Positions 18,928-31,506 of a DNA stretch of 64,000 nt are shown here, piece after piece. Position 1 is the stretch's first letter, and each line of letters begins with the position of its first letter. Under the pieces are notes generated by a model. The model had not been told where the DNA came from. It did no database searches and saw only the letters and a program-made list of their open reading frames with translations. Both the position numbers and the translations under genes were made by a program. This DNA comes from Symbiodinium natans (Eukaryota; Sar; Dinophyceae; Suessiales; Symbiodiniaceae): NCBI GenBank assembly GCA_905221605.1, contig CAJNDS010000500.1:60212-124211 (forward strand), in the 5' to 3' direction.

Positions 18928-19925
18928 TCACGGAGCTTGCCCCATCTGCTGAAAGATTCGCTGCAAGCGTGTGAGCTTCTCCTGGTGAAGCTTCGCGCCA
19001 ATGACCTCGTCATACCTGTGCTGAGCTTGATAGGCCCAGAAAACTGAGCTTTCTATTGGGCGTATACATTAGGGCTCTACTCTACAGGGATAGGGGCCCC
19101 TTGAACTCCATGAAAAGTTACTTTTCACACATCAACTTCAAGATGCTTCCTCTGCCACTCCAGCAGCCTGCGGTCGTAATCACCGGGCCGGGGCCCAAGG
19201 ATCTCGATCTCCTTGCTTAGGGACTGCTGAACGGCCTCCTGGGTCCTCTGCAAGTCGGCCACGCAAAGCTCCGAAACACGGGACTTGCAACTCTGAAGGC
19301 ACTGGGTGAACTCCTGGCCCCTGGTTTCGGAGGCCTCTTGCAGCTCTTGGAATCGCCTGGGCCACGCGTCCTGCGGGTTGCAGTCGGAGAGCCGGCTGCA
19401 GCAGCGCTTCTCCTTCGCTGCCTTCGCTGCACCCCAGCGATTGGAGGCCTTGCATTGCTGGGTCTGCAAGTTGAAGTCTCCACAGCCACAGCTGTCCAAC
19501 AACTTCGAGTTGGACCTCCCCGTGGCCAAGCCTTTGGCAACCACCCACTCAGACGCGGCCCTCTGATAATCAGCGAAGGCGTTGGAGCAGGTGCTGGTCT
19601 TGCATGTCTCCTCAACCTTGAACTCATCGGGATACAAGCCCCGCTGATAGGGCGCGTAGTTGCACTCGGAGGCAAAGCCTATTTGAAACAGAGGGTCGGT
19701 GCTCTGGCAGTCCCTGGCCCATGCGCAGCACGGCTTCACCTCGGTGCCCTCAACGCATCCGCCACCATATTGCCCTCCACAAGAACAGCACGCGCCCCCC
19801 TGGCCACTGCACCGCTCCAAGCGCTGAGGGGGATCCTCTCCGCTGCGGTTGCCTCCCAACTCCATGCGCACGGCGCCCGCCGGAGCTGTCAGCGCCACCA
19901 GCACCACGAGGATCGCAGACGTCAT
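18928..19925 (-). CDS. Cysteine-rich secreted protein, two exons
   Basis: Exon 1 19925-19129 starts ATG and encodes MTSAILVVLVALTAPAGA, a clear signal peptide. The mature part has 20 cysteines, many in CC or CxC pairs (GGACCSCGG, KPCC, SCGCG, KRCC, QCLQSC), so a disulfide-rich extracellular or lumenal product is expected. After about residue 225 it becomes charged and helical (LQRTQEAVQQSLSKEIEILG). Exon 2 19015-18928 (YDEVIGAKLHQEKLTRLQRI, then FQQMGQAP and TGA) continues this helix. I infer the 113-bp intron from a GTGAAA donor, an AG|G acceptor and frame continuity; without it the frame would stop two codons later. An alternative donor/acceptor pair at 19130/19021 also keeps frame. Total about 294 residues. 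Family not recognised. Same strand as the kinase downstream. Confidence 0.7.
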
Positions 19926-20261
19926 GGCTTTCACAAACAACCAACCCGGGATTTCTTGTAGGCTTCAGAGTAAGAAGCTGGCGAGCGGAAGCCGCGATGC
20001 AATCGGACGTCAAATGTGAGAAAGCCCCGGTTCTCACGGCTTTTGAGGGGTTCCCAGGGCACTCGAGAGGGGCTCAGAGATGCTTCGAGGGATCCAGGGT
20101 TTGTCTTTGGGGGGTGGGGGGGGGGTCGCCTAGACCCTAAGAGGACTTTTTTTGTGGGGCCATGGGATGCCATAGCAAAACTCGGAGGAGAGATGAGGCC
20201 ACGCAGGAAACCAAGACCCCTCCCGGCTCTTTTTTGTCACCACCTGGGGGATTGCGTCTTC

Positions 20262-20385
20262 TTGTTTAGGGGTTCAGGGTTTAGGGTTTAGGGTTTGGGG
20301 TTTAGGGTTGAGGGTTCAGGGTTCAGGGTTTAGGGTTTAGGGTTTAGGGTTCAGGGTTTAGGGTTTGGAGTTTGGGGTTGTTCGA
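20262..20385. repeat. TTTAGGG/TTCAGGG array
   Basis: About 16 units alternating TTTAGGG with TTCAGGG. The flanking 19.95-21.7 kb contains no exon I can support; a possible N-terminal exon on the plus strand at 21445-21528 (MAASTRCGPRIRHYATAVLA, donor GTTAAT) is too isolated to call. Confidence 0.8.
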
Positions 20386-21739
20386 GAGGTGGGGCCTAGG
20401 GATGACGTCTCCCCAAACGCTTCCTTTTTGGGCCTCTGTTGAGAAGTCTCCTTAGCTCAAGACTCTGACTCTCTAAAAAGCCCATCGAAGGAAGTCGTCC
20501 CAAGTTAGGCTGTTCAGGCCTCTAAGCCCCTTGCTTAAGCCCCCAGAAGAATGCTTCGGTCGTCGGCGCTCTCGGCTGCTTGCCCAAGGTGCGGGCAGCT
20601 GGCCCCCGGCAACGCAGAGAGGCGGGGAGGAGGAGCTGACTCTGAGAACGGCTGGGGCGGAAAGGGTAGCTACCTGGTCTCCCCTCAAATGGGGAGCCCT
20701 TATGTACCCCGTGCATACCCGATGAAACCCAAGGGCCCATAGCTTCAGAAAGAAGGCAAGGGCCCAGATCCAGGGATCATGCTTCCCTTGCGGGTTTAGG
20801 GGCCGAGGGGGCCTTCAGGCTCTAGAGGTTTAGGGGCTTAGAGGGCTCCCAAAATGTGTCAAGCTATATGAGTCACTACCCCAGTTGTCGCGCCCCGCGG
20901 CGGCCCCTGCCATTTTCTTGAACCCTACGTCTCTCCCCCCCCCACTACCAGAAGTGAGGCCTCGTCTCTTTTTTTGCTGTCGGTTCAAGAAATCCTGGGG
21001 ATGAGCGGAACACTCACCCTCGCCAGGCATGCTGCCTGTCAGTTCTGAAAGCTTGGGGCGCAGGAACTAGCTGCGTCGCCCTATTAGGCCCTATGACCCT
21101 AAATGGCGTAAATACCCCTTTTAAACTATGAGGCCCTAAATAGCGCATAAACCCCTTTAAACCCAAACCCTCAGTCTGAAGACCGTTTTTTGGACTCCCA
21201 AATGTCTGATCATGACAGGCAGCACGGGAAGCCCAGATGTTCGGGCTGAGACAGTCTGATGTAGCCACAGTGCGGATCCCGCCTTTCCACCGCAACCTCC
21301 GCCTACTGAAACACCTTTCCTGGCGGCGCATACTTTGGGAAGCTCAACTCGTCATATCTTGTACGACATGCATCTGTGGAAACACCCTAAACCCCTGTAG
21401 CCCCTGTAACCCGAAACCCCTGGAACCTCTAGCGCCAACCAGGAATGGCTGCCTCAACTCGTTGCGGGCCGAGGATTCGTCACTATGCCACCGCTGTCCT
21501 GGCAATTCAGCTTGCTGGCGCTGGAGAGGTTAATGGTTTCGGGTTTCGGGTTCAGGGTTTACGGGGTGTTCTGTCTGTGAGGATTAGGGAAAGGTTTAGG
21601 CCTTTAGGGTTAGGGTTTAGGGGTTAGAGTTTAGGGTTTAGGGTTTAAGGTTTAGGGTTTAGGGTTTAGGGTTCAGGCTTCAGGGTTTAGGGTTTAGGGT
21701 TTTGAATTTTGGGTTCCATGCCTGCACACAGCGCTGCGC

Positions 21740-24700
21740 TTAGCTGGGGAAGTCGTCATCGCCGAAGACCATCTCGTCATCATCATCACCGTCGTCCTCG
21801 CCAGCAGCAAGGGCTGGTAGTTCTTTAGGGTTTCGGGTTTCGGGTTTCGGGTTGGGGGTTTAGGGTGTAGGGTTTAGGGCTTAGGGGCCTTAAACCCTAC
21901 ACCTTAAACCTTGGAGGTTAAGAGCTTTGTTGTTTGGGCGATTTGCTTAAGGGCTTTCAGGTTGAGAGAGGCGGTTGGCAAGGAATCGGCTTTTGGAGGT
22001 TTGTAGGGCCCACCGGGTTGTGGGGTTCGGGGTTCAGGGTTTACGGTTTGGGGTTTAGGGCTTGGGGCTTAGGGGTTTATGGGTTTACGGACTGAAGGGT
22101 TTCAGGGTTTAAGGGTTTGGAGGCTTCGGGGTGTAAGGGTTGAGGCCCCAAGAACCCACACCCCTAAAACTCCCTCCCCATTCCTGCCTGAGCAGACTTA
22201 AGGCTTTGGGGCATAAGTGCTTAGGGTTTTGGGTTAGTTCGGGGGTTTTGGGGGTTTAGGGTTTAGGCCTTGGGGGTTCTCTGCTACTCGGCCGGGCCTT
22301 CTAAAATGTGCAATTGTCTTAATTGCCAGATTCGAAGATGTCTTATGGGAGGGGCTTTTCGAAATAGGCCCTTCATCGATGGCCTAGAGAAGAAGCCCTA
22401 AACCCTAAACCCTAAACCCTACCCCAAACCCTAAACCCTAAACCCTAAACCCACACACACCCTAGACCATTAAACCCTCGACCCCGGAGCCGAACCTCGC
22501 CTCGGGGAAGAGGCCCTTCTTGCGGAGGAAGTTGTTGGCCTTGACGCGCACCCTAAACCCCAAACCCCAAACCCTCAACCCTCAACCCTAAACCCTAAAC
22601 CCTGAACCCTAAACCCTGAACCCTAAACCCCCGCCCGCAAAAAACAGGCCTCCCAACACCCTCAGTATTTTGGGTAGTTGGTCCATCTGGCACTTGGCTG
22701 AAGGTTTGGGGAACCCCCCTCAACCCCCCACCAAACCCCTGTAGCCCTAAACCCCTGAAACCCTAAACCCCTGAAACCCTAAACCCGAAACCCTAAACCC
22801 TAAACCCCTGTGACCCGAAACCCTAAACCCCTGCAACCCTGTAACCCTAAACCCTAAACCCGAAACCCTAAACCCCTGTAACCCTGTAACCCTAAATCCT
22901 AAACCCCAAACCCGAAACCCTAAAAATAGCTTGTGCATGGAGTTGCGAGACGCTCCTCGCCTCAAGGATCAGACCTTCCCTGATCTTCAGCGGGAAGATG
23001 CCCTTGTCCTGCCGGGTTTTAGGGTTTAGGGCTAGAGGGTTTCTAGGGCTAGAGGGTTTGAGGCTTTAGGGTTTAGGGCCAGAGCGTTTGAGGGTTTAGG
23101 TTTACGGCTAGAGGGTTTGAGGGTTTCGGGTTTAGGGCCCTTGAGGGTTTTAGGGCCTTTAAGGGCTTCAGGGTGTAACGTCCGGGGCTTCGGAGCCCTG
23201 AGCCCTGCAACCCTCCAACCCTCCGGGGCTCTCCAACCCCTGCAACCCTGAGCCTCCTTAGGGTTTAGGGTTTAGGGTTTAGGGTTTAGGGTTTGGGGTT
23301 TAGGGTTTGGGGTTTAGGGTTTAGGGTTTAAGGTTTCGGGTTTGGGGCTTAGCGTTTAGGGTTTAGGGTTAGCACATGCTAAAGGGCGCTTGGCCGGTCC
23401 GCATTGGTGGCGATGGCTCCAGTGGAGTAGCCCTGCCGCAGCTTGCTTGGTGGGGCGTTAGGTGCGTCAGGGTTTAGGCTTTAGGGGTTTGGGGTTTCGG
23501 GTTTAGGGTTCGCAACAGGGTTTAGGGTTTAGGGCTTAGGGTTCTTTTTGAAATGCAATGACTCCCTTCCTCCGAGCAAGTCCGCCCATACAAGGGCACG
23601 CACTGTCGGCCCACCCCCCGCAGAGCTGGGCCAAAGAAATGCGCGCGAAGACTTCGACCATCTTCCAGATCGCAGAAGTCGCCCATCAGCTAGCAGAGCT
23701 GGGCCAAAGACATGCGCGCGAAGACCTTGTAGCGCACGCAGAAGAGCAGTTCCACGGAGCTCGTAGAAGTCGTCCACCAGCTAGCGCATGTAGCAGGGCA
23801 TCTCCACGAAGACCTTCTGGCTCGACGAACATCTTGACATTGAAGAGCTCGGCGACCATCTTGTAGGGCACGAAGTAGGGCAGCTCCACGAAGAACACCA
23901 GCTCGTTGTAGTCGTCCATCCGAAAGCGCATGTAGTAGGGTATCTCCGCGAAGATCTTCTGCTCCACGAACATCCTAACATGGATGAGCACAGCGACCAT
24001 CTTGTAGTGCACGTAGAACAGCAGCTCCACGAAGAAGATCTTCTGCTCGACAAACATCTTGACATTGATGAGCACGGCGACGGTTTAGGGTTTAGGGTTT
24101 AGGGTTTAGGGTTTAGGGTTTAGGGTTTAGGGTTTAGGGTTTAGGGTTTAGGGTTTAGGGTTTAGGGTTTAGGGTTTAGGGTTTAGGGGTTTAGGGTTTA
24201 GGACTGCACGAAGTAGCTTATATCCTCTGGGGCGGGGGGCGGGAGCTTAGGGTTTTAGGGAGGGCTTGGCACTGTGACCTTTTGTCGCACCCAGCTCTCG
24301 CCCCTAAGGAACTGCAACAAAAATTAAGCTTAGGGTGTTCGGGTTTGGGGCATAGGTTTGGGAGTTTGTGGTTTTGCGGTCATGCACCCTCCTATTGGTC
24401 GACCTAAAACCCCGAGCCTAAGCGAGGACTCCTCGGACCCTCTGGCATACCTGCAGCCTTCAGAGAAGGGGAGAGATTCCATTCTTTGAGGTTTCCCGGA
24501 AGCTTAACGGGGCCGTATCTTGGTGAAAGATGGGCCCAAAAAGATGAAGCTGGCCCGGCCTTGCCCTTGCTAATCATCTTGTATCCGGGCTGGGTGCTCA
24601 GGACCTTCTCCAGCCACTCCTGTCCGTGCAAGGGTTGCTTGGGGTGTAGGACTTGAGGGTTCATGAGTAGGCTACAAACAGGCAAGGTACGCATGGGGGT

Positions 24701-27700
24701 TACAACCACCCCTGTGTAAGGCCTAGGGGTAAGGCCTACCCATGAACATTGAAATAGTGGCCCCAAACCATGAACGCCAATGAACTGGCTACAGTGTGTA
24801 GGCTTGAGGACTTGGGATTGAGGTGGGCTCATGAGAGCTCCGAGCTTGCCATCCTCGCTGAAAGCACGACTGGGAGAAGCGATATTCACCGGCATAACCC
24901 CCCTAACCCTAAACCCCAAACCCTAAACCCAAAAGAATAAGCTCCAAGCGGGCCGAAACCCTAAAAATAAGACACCGCAGGCCTAAAGCCGTACCTGCGG
25001 GGTCCTTCTTTCCCTGAAACCCTAAACCCCAAACCCCAAGCAACCTCGAGTCTCAACCCTGCAACGCCCAAAGCCCTGGAACCTGTGGAAACGAAAGGGT
25101 TTGGGCTCTAAGGCGGGCTTTCAGGGCTACGCAAGATGAGGTCCATTAGAAAATTCGCTGCACCCTAAACCCTAAACCCCAAACCCTAAACCCCTAAACC
25201 CTAAACCCCTAAACCCCTAAACCTCTAAACCCCTAAACCCCTAAACCCCTAAACCTCTAAACCCCTAAACCCCTAAACCCCTAAACCCCTAAACCCCTAA
25301 ACCCCTGAACCCTACACCCTAGACCCTAAAACCTACTCCCTACAACCCCCATCCCCTCCCACAGGTGGCCTCGCAGACAAGCTCCGCCTGCTTCTCCTCC
25401 GGAACGTAGGCCAGCACTGCCAGCTGCTCTGCGCCCGCAGAGAAGACCTAAAGAGGGCCGAGGTGGGTGGGTTTTAGCGGGATTTATAAAGGGGTCTTTA
25501 GAAGGCTCTTTCGGAGTTTTTTGCCGGTTTTAAAGGGCTTTTTTTTAGAAGGTTGTTGGAGGGCTTTTCCGGGGTCTTGAGGGCTCATTTCTAGGGTGTA
25601 TGCAGGGCGTTCATAGGGTTGATATAGGGTGCTTTATAGGGTTTGCATAAGCCTTTTTATGGGGTATGTAGGGTTTATATAGGCTTTTTCTTGTAGGGTT
25701 TATGGGGTTTGTGGGGTTTACAGGGTTTGTAGGGTTTGTAGGTTTGCGGGGTTTATGCGGCTTACAGGGTTTAGGGACTTGCAATTAGACCAAGACTAGA
25801 AGCTGTCTAAGATCAACCCTACAGGGCTTTAGGGGGGCTTCAGGTTAAGAGAGTGAACCACCATGAGTTGGCCAGCACAAGTCCCACGACCCTAGGCCTT
25901 CGGGATTTCGGGATTTCTGAGTTTAGGGGGTTGGGGTTTATTAAACCCTAAACCCCAAACCCTAAACCCTAAACCCTAAACCCGAAACCCTAAACCCTAA
26001 ACCCTAGGGCTCCAGTGTGAACTCGGGACGTCTCTCAGCTGCGGGCCATCTTGCCGATGTGTCCGGAGCCACCTGCGAGGCGTCTCAGCGCCACCACGAC
26101 CCAAGGGCCACAAAGCCAAACGCGCGAACGCTAAGCGCCCTTTAGGGTTTAGGGTTTAGGGTTTGGGTTTAGGGTTTAGGGTTTAGGGTGTAGGGTTTAG
26201 GGACATATGAACCCTTAAACACCCCCAGAAGCCATCGACCGCTATCATTCAAACCAAGCCCGTCCTGGCGGCAAAGCCCTTCCCCTAGCCCAAAACCTAA
26301 ACCCTAAATAACCCTAAACCCTAAATAACCCTAAACTCTAAATAACCCGAACCCCTAAACCCTAAACCCTAAACCCTGAACCCTACAACATGATGGGTCC
26401 GAGTGGGGGGCCTTTTCGCTCCTCCTCGCTGGGGTCGCTCTTGGCATTCATGGCCTGGCACCCAAGGGGGGTTTCGGGTTTAGGGTTTCGGGTTTAGGGT
26501 TTAGGGTTTAGGGTTTAGGGAAGTTTAGGGTTTGGGTTTAGGAAAGTTTAGGGTTTGGGGTTTAGGGTTTAGGGGTTAGGGTTTAGTTAAGGTTTAGGGT
26601 TTAGGGTTTAGGGTTCTTCTTGGAGGGGAGGGGTAGTGTTTAGGGCTCAGCGGTTTTTGGATGGGTAAGAGCCGAAACAAACGGGAGCAGAAGCTCCGGG
26701 GGTTCAACATGAAAACGTGTCGCGTTGCTCAGGTTCACGCTTAGAAGCTTCCACCAAGAGAACTGCCCAGAAGACCTGATTCCAGGCCAGCTCAGGCCCA
26801 GGAGGATACATGCCAGGCCTCAACAACCCCTCTCAAAAATTCCCCGTAAGCCGACCCTTCTTTTTGAGTTCCTTACCCTTTAAACCCCCTAAACCCTAAA
26901 CCACTTAGAACCCCGTAAACCATAAACTGATTCAGTACCCTTTAAACACCCCAAACCCTTTAAACCTAAACCGCTTAGAACCCCAAGTGCGCGGAGCGCA
27001 AGAGCTGCCTCAACGCACTTCGTCAGCAAGTCGATGTCGCCCTGCACTCCAGGCGCGCGGAGCGGGACTTAGTATAGGGGCCCTACTAACTGAAAAAGGG
27101 TTTTGAGGGTCATTATGGTATACTTCTATGGGGACCATAAGTGAGTACTATAAGGAATTCTTCCGACTCCTGTAGTAGGGTCTTGGGGCGCTTTTCCGAG
27201 AGATCGGGCCCTGGGGTTGAAGGTCTAAGGCCTCTCTCGCGGACATGGAGAGATTCGGATAGATCAAAGTGGCGTGTTCAGACGGCGAGAGAGATAGAGA
27301 GAGAGAGAGAGCGCGAGAGCGAGAGCGAGAGCGAGAGCGAGAGCGAGAGCGAGAGCGAGAGCGAGCTACGAGCACCCCAAGCCACAAACGGACAAAGACC
27401 TCAAGCCGTGAGGCCCTCTACGCCAAAAAGCCTAAACCCCACCTCGCAACAGAGGGCTGCTCTACCAGTGCCCAGCCTCGGGCTCGTCCACCGAGGTGCA
27501 GAAGAACCTTGTTTCAGGGTTTAAGGAGGGGAGGGGGGAAAGGGGTTGCGGTTTGGGATTTTAAGGTTTCGGGTTTAGGTATGTTTAGGGCACAGGGCTT
27601 GGGGTTTCGAGTTTATGGGGTTTAGGGTTCGGGGCTCAAGGGTGCCGGTTGCAAAGGTCGTCAGCCTGGGAAAAGGAGCTCTAGAAGTAGACAACTCGAT

Positions 27701-27938
27701 GATTCCATCCCTCTGTGCTCTTCCGACCACGCTTTCTCCGTTGAAACGACTCAAACGTCAGCTAAGCCCTAAACCCTAAACCCTACACCCTAAACCCTAA
27801 ACCCTACGTACACCCTACACCCTGAACCCTGAACCCTGAAGCCCTCAGCCCTTTACCCTATCGAGCCCCCGGCTGCAGACCACCCATGTCAGCTGCGCCC
27901 TCGATCTCGACGCCTCGCTTGCCACCCTCCTTGATGAC
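21740..27938 (-). CDS. Gene 2, exons 10-20: C-terminal module and acidic tail
   Basis: Exons read VIKEGGKRGVEIEGAADMGG, GDIDLLTKCVE, AMNAKSDPSEEERK, GGSGHIGKM, VFSAGAEQLAVLAYVPEEKQ, EWLEKVLSTQPGYKMISKGK, DISYF, GYSTGAIATNA, DKGIFPLKIREGLILE, ANNFLRKKGLFPE and the acidic end. Donors are GC except GTGCAG after DISYF and GACCGG (a GA donor) after exon 17. The intron between exons 16 and 17 holds a broken tandem repeat of 141 bp and a TTTAGGG array. Exon 16 (15 bp) is the least certain piece. Confidence 0.72.
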
Positions 27939-30900
27939 CTGTCAGATCCAAGATATTGCGAGTACAAAAACAGGAGCAACTGCAGCAAACCCACACCCCC
28001 TAAACCCTAAACCCTAAACCCTCTCGCGACCCTAAACCCTAAACTCTAAACCCTAAACCCTAAACGAGCTCCCTAACAGCCATGTAGGATTTCGCGTTTA
28101 GGGTTTAGGAGTGGGGCACAGACCGGCCATCTGGCGCAAGTTCCGTACAAAACCGTTCCCGACCCAATATGACACGGAGTCTGTTGGGGAGGCAGGGCTG
28201 AGGAATTGAGGGATTGATGGATTCAGGGATTCAGGGACTAGGGTTTAGGGTTTTTCGATCATGAATCCCCAAACATTACCATGAATCCCTAGAATTCCTC
28301 TATCCCACACCATCACAGACTTCTGTTGTTGGATCTTTGGAACGATTGCGGCGCCAGAGGGTGAACACACTTAAAACGTAAGGCCGCGCGCACATGAAGA
28401 AGAAAGGCACAAAAACTAAACCCCTAAACCCCTAAACCCTAAACCCTGAACCCACCCTAAACCCTAAACCTTAAACCCCAAACCCTAAACCCTAAACCCT
28501 AAACTCTAAACAAACAGAAAGCCACAGGGAGGCCTTCTTCAGCTTCTTTGCCTCAGACGGCGAGATGCTGATCCCAACTATGGCCGTGTTAAGGGGGCTT
28601 TGAAGGGGATTTTTAGGGCTCATCCCAACAGTGGCCGTGCTGATTGTTGGGGGGGCTTCTCGGGCGATTTTGAGGCTTGGGGCTGGTCACGTGCTGCAAA
28701 GTGCGGGTTTTGGAGGGTTCTCAAGGTTTGGGGTTTGGAGTTTGGCGCTTCTTAGGGGCTCTTGAGCTTTTTCGCGGCTTCGCGGTTCAGGGTTTCGTGC
28801 GAGCAACCAACTAAACCCACAAGCTCTACTCTAGCTCCAGAAGTCGCGCTCTAAACCTTAAGCCCTAAACCCTATCCCATAAACCCTAGACCCTAACCCA
28901 CAAACCCTGCTCCCCCCACACTTCCAAACCGTCAACCCTGAGCTCAGAAATCCAAGGATAGAACCCTGGCGCTTACATTCCTCCAGTCCCTAGAGGCCTC
29001 TAACACCTACAACCACAAACCTTCCAACCATGCAACCCAACCACCCCAAACCCCACAGCCCTCAACAACCCAGCCCTAAACCCTGAACTAACAACCCTGA
29101 AACCCTAGAACCACAGAACCCTAGAACCCGTAAAACCCGTAAACCCGAAACCCTAAAATCCTAGAACCCTAGAAACCTAAACCGTCCCTAAAACCCTTAA
29201 CCCTAAACCCTAAAACCCCAAACCCGAAACCCTAGAACCCCAAAACCCTAAACCTTAAAACCCTAAAACCCTAAACCCTAAAACCCTGAACCCTAAAACT
29301 CTAAACCCTAACACGCCAAACCCTATAGAACCCTGAACCTAGAACTCGAAAACCCTAAACCCTAAAACCTAAAACCCTAAACCCTAAGCCCCAAACCCTA
29401 AACCCTAGAACCCTAAAACCCTAAACCCTAAACCTAAAACCCTGAAACCCTAAACCCTAAAACCCTAAAACCCTAAAATCCTAAAGGGCCCAGTGGCCGG
29501 ATCCTCTGGCGGCTTCTCGTCGGACTTGGCCGCCGCCTCCTTCTCCTCCTTCTCCTGGGCTTTTGGTTGGGGTTTAAGGTTTAGGGCTGAGGGTTTCGGG
29601 TTTAGGTTTTAGGGTTTCAGGGTTTTAGGGTTTTTGGGGTTTAGGGTTTTAGGGTTTAGGGTTTAGGGTTTAGGGTTTAGAGTCTATTTAGGGTTCAGGG
29701 TTGCGGGGGGTCAGGAGCTTTGGGGGGCTAAGGCCTTCAGAGTTTTTGTCTAGGGGTCAGAGGAGTCTTTCGGATCGACACATCGACACGCAAGCAATCC
29801 ATGGAGCTCTTGTCTTCTTCGGGGCTTGGGGTCCAGAACCCTAAACCCGAAACCCTAAATCCTAATTCCTAAAACCTAAACCCTAAGCCCTGTCCTTCTT
29901 CTCCTGGGCCTTCTTGACGTCCTTCTTGTTCATCTTCACCTGGCGAGACAAAGGAACCAAGAGGTTTAGGGTTTAGAGTTTAGGGTTTAGGGTTTAGGGA
30001 ACGTGCACGACGCCCAAAAGACCTGAAAGCCCTTTACCCTCGATTTCCCTCCTAAACCCAAGACCCTAAAGCCCTGAAACCCTAAGACCCTAAAACCCCC
30101 AAAACACTAAACCCCTAAAACACTAAAACCCCCAAAACCCCTAAAAACCCTCAAAACCCCTAAAACCCGAAAACCCTAAAACCCAAGAGCCTAAAACCCT
30201 AACACCCTAAACCCTAAAACCCTAAAACCCGAAAGTCCACCCAAAAAAGTGCACCTCCTCCAAGGTGTACGTCTGAGTCTCCACGGTGCTGATGCCTTTG
30301 ATGCCCTTCAGCTTGGCCAGGAACTCTTCCTGGCAAAGCTGAAATCGAAGTTTACTGTTTAGTTTAGGGTTTAGGGTTCAAGGGTCAGGGTTCAGGCTTC
30401 AGGGTTTAGGGCTTTGATTCTTAGGGTTTAGGGTAGGAAAACCCCCATGCCCCAAACACCCCAAACCCGAAACAACCCCAAAAAAAGAAACGAAGACCAC
30501 CCAAAAAGCCCTTGCAGTCGGCGGAGCAGCTCCGAAAAGGCCCCTACTTGGAGGTTCAGGGCACTTATTGACCAATTATAGCTGTGCTTATAATCCACTT
30601 AAAAGCCCCTTCAGCGCCCTAATAGAATAGGCTAATAAGTACCCCATGCACCTTCAAGTAGCCCCAAACCCGAAAGCCCGAAACCCTGAAGCTTGGCCCT
30701 AAACCCTTTGAACCTGCTTGGAGATCGCGCGAGTGCAGAAGTGGGGATCGCAGGCCCCCATACGCCGAGATACCAAGGCTAACATGGACTTCCTTTGGCA
30801 AAACGGACCGTGACTTAGAGGAATCACCCCATAGGGCCACAGGGCTTAGGGCCTATTGCCTTTTGCGGATGCCTTTTCAAAGGGTGCCGCATTCTGATGG

Positions 30901-31475
30901 GTACCCAAAAAGGGCACATAACTTAGCGAATTACCCATCAGAAACTCCCAAGTGCAAAGGCGAAGTGCCTCGGGGGCGAACTTGGCCTTCTCCCACTCAC
31001 CGAAGCCGCTGGCGCTCAGCTTGGTCACCACCTCCACGCGCCCACTTCGATAGTTCCGTGTTTGGATGAGGGCTTGGGCTTAGGTTTCAGAGTTTGGGGT
31101 TTAGAGTTTAGGGTTTGAGTCCCGGGCGCTTTAGGGCTTTCAGGGTTGGAGGCTTTCGGGGATATTCAGGTGCTTGGCACTTGGGATTTATGGGTTTGGG
31201 AGATCGGGAGCCGTAGGCCCTAGGACCAGCTGAGGAATCTGATGTTGAGCAAAAGGGCAGTTCTCTAAATTGGGGTTTCATGTGGGGTCCTCTAAATATG
31301 ACGGCACCGCAATAATGGTAAGGACCCAGAAAGAGACCCAAAGACTTAGAGAGATACCAAAAGACATGATGACATGAGAGCAACGAAAACAACCATCCAA
31401 ACTCCTAAAATCTCTCTCCGGTCCCCTTCAACAGAACAAAGGTCGAGGAACTAAACAAGGTGTTTTTGGTGTCTC

Positions 31476-31506
<31 letters not shown>

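Noticed and set aside
19217-19961. Several long frames of 152-207 residues overlapping the cysteine-rich gene
   Set aside because: Out-of-frame shadows of a GC-rich coding region; only one frame has a signal peptide and patterned cysteines.
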